A stretch of 64,000 bases of DNA from Plasmopara viticola. Its lineage: Eukaryota; Oomycota; Peronosporomycetes; Peronosporales; Peronosporaceae. Where the stretch lies: contig MBPM02000021.1 of assembly GCA_001695595.3 (NCBI GenBank), positions 496,001-560,000 on the forward strand. Reading direction: 5' to 3'. Below the pieces are notes generated by a model. That model searched no databases. It was given only the letters and a program-made list of their open reading frames with translations, and was not told the DNA's origin. The position numbers and the translations under genes were made by a program. Shown in pieces: positions 21,001-33,858 of the stretch. Within the stretch, counting starts at the first letter, position 1, and every line of letters starts with the position of its first letter.

Positions 21001-24000
21001 CTTTGCGATAATAGCAAAAAGAATCACGCTGCTGAATCGTCAATGATTAACCGCTTTGTATTGTGATCACATTTTAAGCCGTCACTGCTTCAAGCCCCAA
21101 CCACAGTTAGTTCGATTGTCTTATCAATAATGGTCGTAGTGATTGATGACTTCTCCGACACCAACAATTCTCGAGCAGGAAACATAACTTATCCTTCCTG
21201 CTCGATTACATGCCTCTTACAATGGCGTATACTTAGCGTGCGCCACAGATTTGATAAGACTGACATCTTTTGCAACTTCGGTACATATCAAATGCATATC
21301 TTTTAAGAGTAGCTGGTGTCCTTCATAGCGAAACTCGGAAAGAATATTTCCGAGACATCGTGATTAGACATTTCATGAGAAGTGTTGTCTGTAGCTCACA
21401 ATGTAATTTTTATTTTAGGAAGCGGATACGCAGAGGTTACGTAAAATGAACCATAGATCTAGTTCGAGGCACCGACACTGCACATGCTCTTCGCCATGGT
21501 AGTCAGCACATTTCACACATCCAACCGAATGCGCTCGTTGTCAAAATCAGGGGCATTCTTTATGTGGTCACAACCATGTAAAACTCGATCTTACTTTCTA
21601 AGCAGCTTATGATAAACGCAGATCTTGCACCACTGCAACCTGCGACAAGGTCGCCTCCCCTCTCGCAGAAAGAATCATCTGTTTCCTCGTTTTTTTACAG
21701 TCATACTGTCTCTCCTTGTTACGGAATCTTTTTTCGAGATTAAGTATCATGTAGGATACATGTTTTGGTTTTAAGTTCTATTGCGTCAATCCAATGATGA
21801 GCTATGTAATGCTTAAGCTTTAAGCGCAAGATGACACAAGCGTAGCTCTGCTTCAGGCTATCAGAGGCAGTAAGCTTCATAAAGAGCATCGGCGCGGCCA
21901 AGTGTTGGACATCGAGTTGTTATACTACAGGTAGTTCACTACATGCATGATAATGGATATTTTTTATCGCATCCCCCATGGGCCTCACAATACATCGCTT
22001 GACGGTCACTTAGGTGCTTAAGCTGTACCAGGAGGTCCGCACACATATTTGCACATGCCAAGTGTACCAGCGAGTGTATATCACGTGAAACGCGGCTGCA
22101 TCATTGACAATATTATTTTGCAGCTGGTAACCTTCGGTATGGCTTTTGTCCTCTTTTGCCGAGAGATTTAGTGTAAAGTGGCCTTTGCAGACCGATATGG
22201 CTCCTTTAGCGATTGTGCCGAGCACGAAAAACGTGTTCCTTGACCGTGTTTATAAATCGCATAAACTCTCAGAGTCAATTGTCTCTAACCAAGACCTCTA
22301 CCCTACGGGAGTTTTCGGTGAAGTGTTTTTAAAGATACTGGGCACGTATCCTTAGTGGATCATCTACAGGCCGCTAATTCGACAGAGGAGGTATATAGCA
22401 TTGGGTAAGACATGTAATGCAGTAAGTGCGTCATTGGAGAAGCATGATTCTCCTCATTAAGCTTGTACTGATTGATGCTGTTCAATCTACATTAATTGAC
22501 TCGCCAACTCTTGCGCTCTATCAACACCTCCACACTGGGGCTTTAGACTTGATGACAAGATCTAGGCAAGTGACTTGCAGAGAGCAAACTTCCCAGAGTG
22601 CGAAACAAGTCCAAGAAATGTAGACGTACACGACAAAATAATTTGACGCAATGATCTGAATTGGACCATATAAACGGAAAGGGAACATACATTTGAACCT
22701 AGAGTAAAATGCATTCTTTCAATTGCTAGATTTACTTACATGCGTAATTACAACAGTCTATAGACACATTCAGGAGCGCTTTATTGAACATTTAAATGTC
22801 ATATCCAAACGTTGTCGGCATCACGGTCTGGTAGCTCCTATGCTGCATCCGCTTGATGTCGCCCGCGAGTGATGTCATAGCAGATAAATTAGTACGAGAC
22901 ATGATACTGAGATATCCTCCATCTATCCACGATAAAAGAGCGAGCAAAATCTTCACGTGAGGTGCGAATTTCTCCGAGACACCGCTGCCAGGGTCAAGGC
23001 AATAATTCGTACAATGGAGAGATTACATTTATTTCGAAAACTCGTGAAGCTTTAGAGACCTCTTTCGGTACGATTGCCAAAACGTCGTAAGTGCCTTTGA
23101 TCGTGGTGCTCATTGTGTTTGTCACGACTATGTTTTTCTCCCGCTAAAGCTGGATTGCTGGGGCCACGCGTTGACCTTACTATGAAACTTTTAATGATCG
23201 GTGTCGAATCGGGACTTGCGGTAAGTTCATGGTGCAGACCATGTGCTGCAGGTTGGCATTCTACTGGCAGTCAACGACAGGTCTTAAGCCAAGAAAATTC
23301 GTACCAAAAATATCGTTCCAGCCTTTGCTAAAGCTAATGCATATGGCAAGCAGGGGTCTCGCACCTGATGATTTTAGCCAGCGTTATAATCTCGGTTACT
23401 TTTTGGAAGACCGCACAACGAACTAAATGAACCTTCAAGACAAAAGTTGTTGGTCGATCGGCTACCTTAATTTCTGCCTCTAGTGTTTTAAAGGGGATCG
23501 AATTCGACAACATTTTTCAGACACGGGCTAAATGCGCCGTGTCTAGTACCACATGATATCCCTGCTGAAGTACTTGACTCCGTCGGACATAAATTTTCGC
23601 CCGTTAAGCCCGTTCGTACCACGCCCATCGTCACTTTTGTTAATTTGAGTATGTTTTACATTCCATACTCACCATCATCGGCATCACAAGATAGAAAATT
23701 GGTGTTTTCTCTTTACGATGAAGGCTTGTGAGCATACGGCTCGTCGAGTAGTCCAAAGAGGCCGCATAGGATGAGCCACACTCATCTGAGCTCCACATTT
23801 CCGAGACTGCACGTCGCACACCATGTGCTCATGAGGTGCAGACAAGCTGTAATTTTCTGCTCGACAAGCTGTCTTTGATCGCTCGAGAGGTTATGTCGGG
23901 TACAATGGGTGTTTTTGGCATTCGATCATGGCCTCAATAAGCTCTCAGCTTAAGGTGCAGCTCTAACCGTTTAGCTATTACTGATTTTTCTGTGCGGACT

Positions 24001-24097
24001 ATTGTTCTTGTTTGGTGCCTCAAAAGCACAGATTCGGTGCCACATTTAAGAAGACGTAAAAGGTGGCGAGATACTGTTGAAATGTAGAGTAAAAACA
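18059..24097. other. Gene-poor decayed DNA
   Basis: Six kilobases without a supported gene. Open frames are short, lack family resemblance and are spread over all frames. A small perfect hairpin (11-bp arms) lies at 21171-21205. The composition and the many near-coding fragments suggest ancient, mutated sequence, but I cannot name its origin. Confidence 0.35.
21171..21205. repeat. Perfect 11-bp inverted repeat (hairpin)
   Basis: TCGAGCAGGAA at 21171-21181 is repeated inverted at 21195-21205 with a 13-base loop. There is no adjacent gene or T-run, so a terminator role is not supported. Confidence 0.4.
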
Positions 24098-24196
24098 AAC
24101 ACGCCTGCACATGTGCGATGTTAAGTCACAGTCGCACCCTAAGGGCAGGAAGGTAGACTAATGGTATACGCGAGCAGCTAAGGAGCAATGTCGGTA
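24098..24196 (+). pseudogene. Relict of a TPR-dsRBD gene (N-terminal coding part)
   Basis: About 90 bases align without gaps to 46760-46850, inside the TPR-dsRBD gene at 46579-48231, with about 71 of 91 positions identical by hand count. Shared blocks include CACAGTCGCAC, AATGGTATACGC and AAGGAGCA at the same spacing. The reading frame of the intact gene is broken here, so this is a decayed duplicate. A second weak similarity at about 24003-24048 matches the 3' flank of the intact gene near 48370-48415, which would fit remains of a tandem array, but that is uncertain. No other parts of the gene were found around it. Confidence 0.6.
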
Positions 24197-24257
24197 GACG
24201 AAGATTCCATAGAGAAGGTTTGACCTGCATGGCCTCTAGATTTCTCATAGTCTTGAC

Positions 24258-24345
24258 AAGGGAGAGCGCTTCAGACTTACACAGACTCAGTGAGTCATCT
24301 ACTAGTTAGCGGTATTAACGTATTGTGTAATATAAAACTGCTATT
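24258..24345. repeat. Decayed dispersed repeat, copy 2
   Basis: Second copy of the repeat at 16098-16182; see that entry for the aligned blocks. It lies shortly downstream of the TPR-dsRBD relict and could belong to the same decayed duplication. Confidence 0.4.
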
Positions 24346-26659
24346 TTCACTTATTTAAGAACCTCTCGCCGAGTGCGTTAACGGCGTCCGTACGCAGAGT
24401 CGCTTGGTTTAAGTATACTCACGTGGTGTTCTACACATCAATAAGAAGAAACAACTTAGTACCAAAAAGTACCACTGACTTATACACATGAGTAGAGAAT
24501 GCTGTTTTGAATAAAAATTGTCGTATAGAGACTTTTTAAACTGGTCCTTTTTCAAATCTAAGAAATATCACTACACATCGGGAAATAACAATATGTACTA
24601 ACTAGCGCTAGGAAGCGAACAGCGCCTCGTGCTTTTCCTGAGTATAGAACGAAAGTTAGTGATCTGAAGCCACCTCTCTCTACGCAACAGCTACGCAGCT
24701 GCGCTGCAGCGGGAGTATACACAGCAATAAACAAAAACAATCTGTACAAGAGGACAGTGTGTGTTAAAAATTCAACAGCGCCGTATACGCACAGCCAGCT
24801 AACGGCCGTATATGTGGCCTTTTCCGAAGAGACCGAGCTTAGAACTAAAAACATCGTACGCAAGCTTTCCCCGTTAATGCAAATGGGCCTGTCAAATTGA
24901 CGCACAGGCGCCCTGCAACCCTGAGAGAAAGAAATCAATATTCTGAGTCAATAGATTGATCCTGACCGTATAAGACGGTGACCGATGGATTTTGCATTCT
25001 CGCACAACATTTTCCATCACCTGATTAGCATAAAAAAGTCTGTGGGGCTGGTGCTATCATTTTAAGTGGTCCCGACAAGAATAAAAATAGCTTCGTGAGT
25101 CTATATTTAAGAGGTACACTAGACCATTTTCATGGAACAGAGAGACATCCTCGCGACCGCCGCTTCGAGATTCACACAAGATTTCATTTGCTACTATTAC
25201 ACAAGGAACATCCGCAAACCACGAGGTACACTTGACCATTTTCATGGTACAAAGAGACATCTTCGCGGCTGCCGCTTCGAGATTCACACAAGATTTCATT
25301 TGCTACTATTACACAAGGAATATCCGCAAACCCGTGTACCGTTTTGATTTTTACTACATCATGACAATATTTAACTGTTTTAGGACTGATTTTGTACTCA
25401 GTCGTGAACGGCTAAAGCACACTATTCCGCCCAATGATTGCCGTGACTTTGTAAGAAGTCATGATTGTTTAGCTTAGTATCAATAATGTGTTTTTGTAAA
25501 CAACAACGCATTCAGGGCGACATCGAATGCGCTGTTATAACCAATTGCTGGTCCGATTATACCGTAAGCTTCGGTGGCATATACCCAAACACAAATGAGA
25601 ACCGACATCTGGGTGACAGTATACTTTTATATCTTCAGCAATAGTTTGAGAGCTGCAGTCTTTGACTTTGAAAACGGGCTATCAAGCATCTGAACTCGAG
25701 GTGTGTGAATAAATAGTGGACCTCCAAACGATTGGGATCTTGTTTGCTATGTGGCATGTCTCATAAAAGTATCTTTAATCATCATTGAAACAATTGGTAT
25801 CGTGGAAGGCTTTAATGACACGTATACGTACTGATTGAGATGCGCACGAGTTTGCACCTTGCCACTCATACTCGTCAAAGACAGGCAATGTACAAAACAG
25901 ATCTGTTTCTTTCATTACCATGCTACTCACGCGAGTACACGTCATACTGTCAAATAAACTATTCATTGCTCACCGATAAATGTAAATAGTGAGCGAAACC
26001 ATACTAAGGAAATTGCTTAAGCAAGATACAACGATGGCTTTGTGAAATCGAATTGTGTTACGCTGATTTTCGGTCGGGCAAACCGTGTGAGATCAGATCC
26101 AAAGCTTATAATATTCCTAATTTACTTTATCTACAAATCATATATGTACAAAGACGCTAAGTGGAGAGCGGGTAAACTAGGTATTGAAGCGAGCAGCAGC
26201 AGTAGCGAGCGAGACGGATCGGGATACATCATTCACTAGCCGTCCGCAAAGCGTAACGGCGCTCTTCTAGTATTTAAAATCTGAAGTAATTTAGTTATGA
26301 TCAAATTCGATTTTATGTACGCACTGTACTTAAACAATTCGACACACAATCCATAAGCATGACGTCCACTTTTCCCTAAAGACAATAAAAAAAGTCAACA
26401 TTTTTTCGGATGTCACATGATAGATAACCTGCATCCACATCTCGTTTTTGTAATGTGTTGCCAGCGGCGAGACCATATGCGTTACCAACCATGTAGCTCG
26501 TCAACACTAATGATGATCACATGCGATTGTCTACTCAAATTTCGCTGCTTCATCATACAAGACGTCTTAGCTTTGAGACCCGAGAAGATTTTGCCACTGA
26601 GGAAAATAGAATAAACACGTCAAATGTTTACACACATGATTTCGGAGTGATGGTCTACG
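24346..26659. other. Gene-poor DNA before the KH-like gene
   Basis: Contains the 112-bp tandem duplication at 25111-25334 and no supported gene otherwise. The last few hundred bases should hold the promoter of the large gene that starts at 26660; no clear initiator motif was recognised. Confidence 0.35.
25111..25334. repeat. 112-bp tandem duplication, two units
   Basis: Units 25111-25222 and 25223-25334 are the same length and differ at roughly ten positions. Both begin GAGGTACACT and end in CCGCAAACC or a close variant. A long shared core (CGCTTCGAGATTCACACAAG and onwards) is unchanged, so the duplication is fairly recent relative to the surrounding decay. No open frame spans it convincingly. 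Confidence 0.85.
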
Positions 26660-29600
26660 ATGTACACCACCCCACAAATCGTCTCAAGAACCAGCGGAGC
26701 GGCCTTGGCGCGGACACTAATGCAGACGGAACTTACGACGGATCCCGTATCGCAACTAGCTCCCGATCGCATACATCAGCTTTCCCCGATAAGCTTACAG
26801 GCATCAGAATCCACTGCAACCAATGCACAGACGCGACCAGCCGCTTGTCTTGCAGCGACTCAGCGAGTCCGCACTGTCCGCATTCCCACGCAGGTCCATC
26901 CCGATCTGCTAATCTCATATTTGTACGATATGCGAGGCAGTCACAGCATTACTGAAATTGAGAGCGCTATCGGCTGCACGATCGACTATTGTGCCTCGAC
27001 ACCGGACGAACCCGAGCGATCGCCTCAGAGTCACGCCTATATGACGAATTTTCTGATTTCCGCATGCTCTCGTGAAATTCTAGACAGTGCTACGAGACAG
27101 CTGAACGATCTGGTGGATCAAGTGCAAGGTTTCTTACAAAAGAAGACGAGAATGAGTCGACCTACGGGAGACATGGACGAGGTGATGGACAAAAACCATT
27201 ACTATTCTGCGCCAAGGAACAGTGCTCGAGGTCGACGTGGCCTAGTATCGAGAGGCCAAGATTTGGACGCGATGGCGTCAACGAGAGAGGTTCGATCGAA
27301 CGAAAGACGCATGTATGAAGAAGCAGGAGAAGACTGGAACGTAGCTAGAGAGCACTATGCTCCTGATGGCTCACGAATTAGAAAGCGTCCGCGATACAGG
27401 AATGTGACGGATATTGAGGCAAATGAAAAGAGCGAGGTTAGTAATTTTGGTTTTGATGACGAAGTGAGACCTTCGTATGTGCAGAAAAAGCGGTCTTTGA
27501 GCCATTTTGCTGCACGCCGTCGAGTCCGGCGATACTCGGATCAACCGCGGCGGTCATGGAAAAGTTATCCGGACACCATACGCGACGTAGAGTATTTTAC
27601 GTATCGAGACCCTTCACAAGATGAAGAGAAACGTACCCAACGAGTATTTGGCAATCGGCAGCCGCTTTATGTGTCGAATACTTACGAACAGTCAGGGTAT
27701 GGTCCGTTTGTATACGAGGATTCAGATGTCGATAACGATGCAGTACTTGAGGACGCAGCGCATTTCCCATATGAGGATGAAGACTGGGATGACTTCCCGG
27801 ATGCTAGAAACGCGCTGAATTTGTCTCAATCTATGCGACATACACACGCTCGACGAAATCTAAAGCGCCCGCTGAGAAACGCACGAAGCGGCTGTCCAAA
27901 GCCACCACTTATCTCTCGACAGCGACGGCCGTATAAGTATGAATATGCGTACGATGATGATGAGGAGAATTGGATGACAGAGGACGACGAGTTGGCTTAT
28001 GGCCGTCCTCCCCTCTTTCGTTCAGTAGAAATGCCTGCTTTTCGTCGTAGGCGTCGTTTCGATAGTACCCCGCAGTGGGGTAATCGTGCCGCGCGAGGAT
28101 CCTCATCGAAGTATAAACGACGCCGACTTCCACGAGACAATTTGAATTTTATGGATGATATGGTTTATAGAGCGCCTAGCCACGAGCATGTAATTCGTGA
28201 TAAATCTCGTCGTACAACAGCACGTTTGAATCAGTCCGACGAGGTGTTTGTCAATGCAGAGCCGCAGCCTACACGTGCACGATATATTACGAATAGGATA
28301 GAAATATCGGCTGAAGATAAATCGTCGATGTCAACTTCAAGTATAAAAAGTCTTGGCAATGCTGGAGTGGACGCAGAGAATTGTGGCTTTTTCGCGAATG
28401 ATAACATCGCAGCAGAAGTCGCTATTAATGAAGCGATGGACTTTGTCAATCAAGAATCAGACAGCTCGACACAAGGTCCAATGCTTGACCATACCTACTG
28501 TGACGAGGAATTTCAATCGGCGTGCGACGAAGGCGCTGCGAAGGACCATGTACAAGAATGTGTGCATTTAAGACCTGGCTTACAGAGTAAAGTAACACTT
28601 ACGGAGATCGATGAAGCAAGAGCTGCATTAGTGTCGCCAGCAAAGTCTGATGCCACGTTGTCCTCTCCAACAAGGTATTGAAAATTTGTGTGGCTTGCAT
28701 TGATTAGTCTGACTCTATTTGCTGTCGCTTTTAGGAAACCACCAGAAAATCGGGAAATTAAGTCACAATATTTAACAGGGGGTGGTGCCAGCTGCGATGC
28801 ACTACGCCATGTAGGGAGTGCTACAAAACTTACGGTTGGAAGCTTCGAGCGATCTCAACAAGTTTCAAATATGACTAAAGATTTGCACGATCATTTGCCA
28901 TTCGACAAAGAAGCGATGGCTTTCGAAACTGGCGCACCCATTTCTGACGAAAATCAGGATACTCAACCCTGGTCTGAAGCTTCCTCTACATTGGTTGATA
29001 ATGTCCTCACTGACACAATTCGAATAAACAATCATATTATCGCATCTTTGGAGAGAGTGAACAAGGTGGAGGCAGACTTTGTTCAGGCTCAAACATTATT
29101 GTCAGTGCAAGAAGATAAGTTTCGTCGATTGGCAAACAACAGCGATTGCCACCGCAGATTAGCAGTGATATGTGGTATGATATATAACCTACAGAACCAT
29201 ATCAGCTTTCCGTCGTGTAACTTGAATGATGTACGCAAACAAAAGCTACTTGACAAGCTCGATTGTTGCCTGGAGAGTCTGCATACCGATGGCGAGCAGA
29301 CTCTAGAGCAAAAAGCCAACGAGCTGCAGACCGAAGTGGAACATGTTCTATCTACAGACGGTCTCATATGCCTCGATGGAAATATAAAGGGCAAATCAGG
29401 AACTTCCGAGTTTGAAGTCGCCGCATTGTCTCTTGCGCCTTCGAAATGTATCGAGCTAGAAATTGAAACAATTGGTAAAGACTGGGAGAATGATGAGTGG
29501 TACGACGAGAGCGCATCAACAGGTCTAGCAAGTGAGAAGGATCAAGACTTTATCGCACGATTCGACTCTTCTGAGAACAATGTTAGATTTGAAGACGATT

Positions 29601-31606
29601 TGATGTCGATCAAATTGGAGCAAAAAGCATTCGAGTCCTGGCCTCAAGGGTTGCCACCATTCATTAAATCCTTTTTAAATCGGGTGATTTTATCAGATTC
29701 GCAGTCGTTCGTTATGAAGGCAACGTCTAAGCGCCTTGTGGATGAAATTGCGAGGGGGGATCCTTATTATTATCTACACCCGACAAGGATAGCCAACGAT
29801 ACCGAGAAATCAATGCCTTCATTAAGGTCTCGACCGTGTGATTTTGGATGTGGTGGCACTTCAGCTGTTAAGTGGAAACGAAAGCTTGTGTCTCAAATCA
29901 GTTCACGCATGAAATTTTTTGACAGTGTGGCGTACTTGCTTGCTCGTCGCAGCGGAGGCGAGGAGGGTTTTAATCGTAAGAAATTGAATTCCATCATTCG
30001 AAAATTGCATCTCGTGGCAATGCAACTGCACTCGCTAGTGTCGCATCTGTATTGTATCAAAGGACACGCGACGTGCAAAGAAAATGACTCGTTATCGACG
30101 GCGCTAAGCAGTTCTCACTTTGCGCGCAGAATGGGTGTATACAAGTCAAAATTGAAACTCGTGGTGCCACCCGCACAACAGCTTGGCAGTGTCGGTGAAT
30201 CGACTGAAGAACTTCTTCATAATACGTTCGAATTCTTTCCCGAGCTACTTCTTTTCATTGACATTTGGGGATACAACTATCGTGAAAGCCAATGCAAGCG
30301 ACACGCTAGCGATATCTTACGAAGTGGTGAATCTGCAGGTTCAAATGCACAATTTCCGCTTAAATTTTTCCGCGAAGTCGAGACCCTAGCGTTTGATTTC
30401 GAGCACGATAACAACAAAAGACTTTGTTTGATATGTGATGAACTGTTAAACATTGTATTTTTGTGGAATGATCTAAAATGGACAGACGAGCTGGAAAATG
30501 TGGCACTGGACCGGGTTATTTCTTTTGAGACGAATGTCACAGCTAGCATTTTAAAAATTTTGGAACTATATGCCCAACATCTACAGGCGCTTTGGGCTGT
30601 GCGCTTGTTGGATGAGCCTGAGCAGCTCCAAAGCGTACACTTTACGCAGCTCAACTCGTATTATAGTGATCGAAGTCGAAGAAGTTTGAGTACGACTACA
30701 AGTGCAACCAGTTGTGTTGGTGGAGAGGGGAGCATTGTTGACCGTTTAGTGGCAAAAGAAATTGTTGAACAGCGTCTTGTCGAGGGGTATTGGAACCGCA
30801 AAGTCACAGCATTGTCCCTTTACAACTTGGGCGATGACACAACGGGCATGAGTAATTCCGGTGAAACTTCAATTCAGCAATTAAGTATTGAGGCGATATC
30901 TTCTTGGAACAAAGTAACTTTAAATTCTTACTTGCTGCGATGGAGTGATGTCTATGAGATTCGCAATGACGTGAATTTGCTTTCTGTTGTCACAAGCCAC
31001 ATGCTCAAACATGAGTTACAAAAGTTCAAAATATCAATCCGCGACCACCACAGTGATCCAATCAAAGGCATTTCGAGCGAAGCAATAACTATTTTGACAC
31101 CCAGCCAACTTCTGACAATTGTAAGCCGCGCGCAAATGTTGCTTCAAGACGCTTTAAGTAGTGCCGAAAAGCTTGCGCTTCATTCTGCATGCCACCAGCT
31201 TTTAGATGAGCGAAAGCATCCAGGGCATGCTAAAGAGATAGAATCAGGTGCGGCAGCTTCGATGAACGCTAATTCGAGCCTCCCATCGAAGAACACCCAA
31301 TTACGCGCTGCCTTAAATTTGGAGTCCCACAAAATCGCTAGTGAGTCGAAGGCCACTGACAACTACGCGAATGGTAATCAAGAAGAGGTAATTGCAGATA
31401 AGGACATTGCTCAGGATCAGCCGGAGCTGAAGGATTTGATCCAATTATTGGCAGTAACAAAAAAAGACATGCAGGAGCTTTGTGGCCGCAGATCACGATC
31501 TGCGCGCGTGCGTGCGAAGGTGCAGACGCGATCATTGCAGCTCGCACGGCAAACGATTGAGATATTTTGCAATATTCGGAACATGTATGAGTCACAGCGT
31601 CGATGA
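26660..31606 (+). CDS. Large protein of unknown function with KH-like segment, 1628 aa, two exons
   Basis: Exons 26660-28674 and 28735-31606. The 60-nt intron (28675-28734) starts GTATTG, ends TTTTAG, has a CTGAC branch-like motif and contains an in-frame TGA, so reading through would truncate the protein at 673 aa. Splicing joins codon AGG and leaves a continuous 1628-codon frame. Residues about 75-170 resemble a KH fold with a degenerate GXXG loop (DMRG) followed by an IGCTIDY strand and a closing helix, which hints at RNA binding. Residues about 170-480 are rich in Arg, Asp and Tyr and look disordered; the C-terminal 950 residues are mostly helical with no domain I recognise. No signal peptide or membrane helix is evident. 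The family appears lineage-specific; its job is unknown. The start could move slightly, but no other in-frame ATG lies just upstream. Confidence 0.75.
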
Positions 31607-32121
31607 GGACGCGAATTTAAATTATTGTTGTATTTGCCTCTTTGTCATCACCACCAGCTGTGTCGCTGCACATTGTGGGATGATGCATAGGCTAGCGCAT
31701 TCTCGGAAAACAATGTTTAGAAGCATTCAAGCCAAGCGTATCAATGTCGCCCAAGGAAGTCTAAGCCGACTTTCGTTGAATTATGGAAGGCGAGCAACGC
31801 AAGCTAAAGGCTTCCACGACCACGCTTTAATATGCGCCAACATGTAGCACACCACACACATTCTTGTCACGTTGCGTGAGTTCGTGGCTGTTTACTAGTA
31901 AGACTTGATATCGTTGCCGCGGAAGCTAACCGCATTACAGGATATGATTTTAAATTCTGTGGTTTTTTTTTTAAATTCTAATTCTATTCATGCAAAATGA
32001 TCGACAAGGTCAAGTTGTTTGATGTACACGTCTTTTGGCGATCCATAGCGCGTAGCTCTCAAAGTCCAGGTTTACGATTCGAGGTTTGAGTGCGACTTAT
32101 AGTGCCGATAATGAGAAGAGC
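31607..32121. other. Intergenic, no gene seen
   Basis: Downstream flank of the KH-like gene; AT-rich with a poly-T run near 31960. No supported gene. Confidence 0.4.
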
Positions 32122-32131
32122 GACGCCTTGT

Positions 32132-32392
32132 TGTATTGTATTGTATTACGTTATCGCGTTGCCAAGTTATGCACGTTTTAGGCTCAGTCGGGCTAGTCCA
32201 CGGCATAGAGTGGTGTCCGCATACGTCGGGTCTCGTTCGGCGGGCAGTGCAGCCAGCACCGAGGTCGTGAGGGTCTTTCATTATTTTGTTTAGCTCTGAC
32301 TTGGCAAGAGCCCAGGTGGCGCCCTGGTGCTGGAGACCGTCGCGTTGAGGGTGAGACTCGTTAGACCTGCAGATGCCCGAGAACACCTGCCC
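32132..32392 (-). mobile_element. SINE-like retroposon, copy 1 (261 bp)
   Basis: Non-coding retroposon lying in minus orientation. Its 3' end is at 32132 and consists of three ATACA pentamers (TGTATTGTATTGTAT on the plus strand). It is flanked by a 10-bp target duplication, GACGCCTTGT at 32122-32131 and GATGCCTTGT at 32393-32402 (one mismatch). The body matches copies at 44644-44944 and 63386-63618. Compared with copy 2 it lacks about 65 bp at the 5' side, as expected for incomplete reverse transcription. It has the most complete middle part. The mechanism is presumably target-primed reverse transcription by a LINE elsewhere in the genome. No clear tRNA-type A and B boxes were recognised. Confidence 0.82.
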
Positions 32393-32402
32393 GATGCCTT
32401 GT

Positions 32403-32697
32403 AAACGGATTAAACACGGAATTAGTACTGATCAATCGTCGGGCCCGCTGATTCCATCACTCGACGCACATACTTAAGGCACATACTCACTATTATTGGT
32501 AATCCACCAACAATGTCTGTTTAAATTTGTATCGAACGTGAGGAGTAAAGGCATCGCTCGTAATTTTCAATAAGCCGAAAAGCATGGAATATCCGCCGAC
32601 GTAAGCTACAAGAAAAATATTGTACGCTTGTTGTATTTTATTCACACGCCACAATGGCCAGCAAAATGAGCAGTCGTGTAACACTAGTATAGCTAAT
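32403..32697. other. Intergenic, no gene seen
   Basis: Short AT-rich spacer before the 3' end of the NOXRED1-like gene. No gene supported. Confidence 0.4.
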
Positions 32698-33858
32698 TCA
32701 CCTTAGTTGTTGTAAGGCACGTGCTGCTAATTGCTCCTGTAGTTCTATCAAATCTTGATCCCATTCAACTCGCCACTTCAAGACTTCCAACGTACTTTTG
32801 ACCTCTTTGTGCTGCTTTTCCTCACCGTTCGCATCTACTTCCGCATACTTCAGCGCAGTCAATACCCTCGCACTTTTATCGCCAAAAAGAATATGACCTA
32901 GCGTATTGACTGGTACCTCTTGGCCACAAACGCGACGACATAGCAAGCAAAACGCTTGTAGCAAATTGCGCACATCACCAGCTAAGAGTACAAATTGTAA
33001 TGGACATGTTGCCTTAATTTTCGATCAAAATGCATCCTTACCTATTGCTTCTGTCGCTGAACGAAGAAGCGACTGTCGGTCTCGCCCAGCCAAACTTTGT
33101 TTAGCGTGTATTCCAATACGCGGTAAGCCAGCTAGCTCTTGTGCCTTACTAGGCAAAACCTGGTCTATATCATCGTTTTCCTCTTGCCATTGACTCGCAA
33201 TCTTGGCCACATCAGGCTGCACTCGCACCACCGCTTGCGATCCACAAACTTTGCTTAAAGTCGCATGCGTGACACCACATAGTACACTGACCACAAGTGG
33301 CTCATTGGCTGCAAGTGCGTGCCGAGTTTGAATGGCCACGCTCTTTAAGTGGGACGGCGGCATACACAACACCAACACGTTACTCTCATGAGCTAGACGG
33401 GCATTATCATAATACCGAGGGATCGACTGGAACAATGCCACTGCTAAAGAAGTTCTTAATGCCTCGCAACGAGGAATTTGATCCGGTTGACGGGTGGACA
33501 GCGCTATTCGCTCGCTATCATACCCGTTAGCCAACAGTGTCATAATTACTGTAGCTCCAACAGTACCGCCTCCTAAGATTCCAATTTGAGGTGTTGTTTT
33601 TGTTGTTTCGACAAAAAATTTGGTGCAAGCGAGCACTAGCAAGAAAACTTCATGAGCGATCACCTCAACAGCTACCGATCGGGTGTGGAACAATAATTGT
33701 GTCTTTCGAGCTAAACGGGTGGGTGCCAATAGCTCTGCACGAATCGTAAAAGGTTTGTTAATATTCTCGTTACATGTACTGCTATCACTTTCGGCTGGTG
33801 TCAAAGAAGATGGTGCTGGACGCAATATGGGAGTTACAGGCGGTGGAGTACTCGTCAT
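32698..33858 (-). CDS. NOXRED1/P5CR-like NAD(P)-dependent oxidoreductase, 366 aa, two exons
   Basis: Exon 1 is 33858-33042 and exon 2 is 32981-32698, split by a 60-nt intron (33041-32982) with a GTAAGG donor and CTCTTAG acceptor; the donor-side read-through frame stops within six codons. The joined frame is 366 codons. A Rossmann nucleotide-binding motif GGGTVG (IGILGGGTVGATV) sits near residue 95, followed by an Arg-containing STRQPD loop that suggests NADP preference, and the LVLCMPPSHLKSV and LVVSVLCGVT strands typical of pyrroline-5-carboxylate reductase and its relative NOXRED1. The N-terminal 90 residues are a non-conserved extension. It lacks an obvious P5CR-type C-terminal dimer domain, replaced by an alpha-helical tail, so NOXRED1-like is the better label. 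Substrate unknown. Confidence 0.72.

Noticed and set aside
22426..22623. Short frame with hydrophobic N terminus, considered as a secreted (RXLR-type) effector.
   Set aside because: No RXLR or dEER motif, a poor signal peptide and no promoter support; none of the short frames in the window passed as an effector.
32072..32386. Minus-strand open frame of 104 codons in SINE copy 1, also seen in copies 2 and 3.
   Set aside because: The frame is shared only because the copies are the same element; each has different deletions and it matches no protein.
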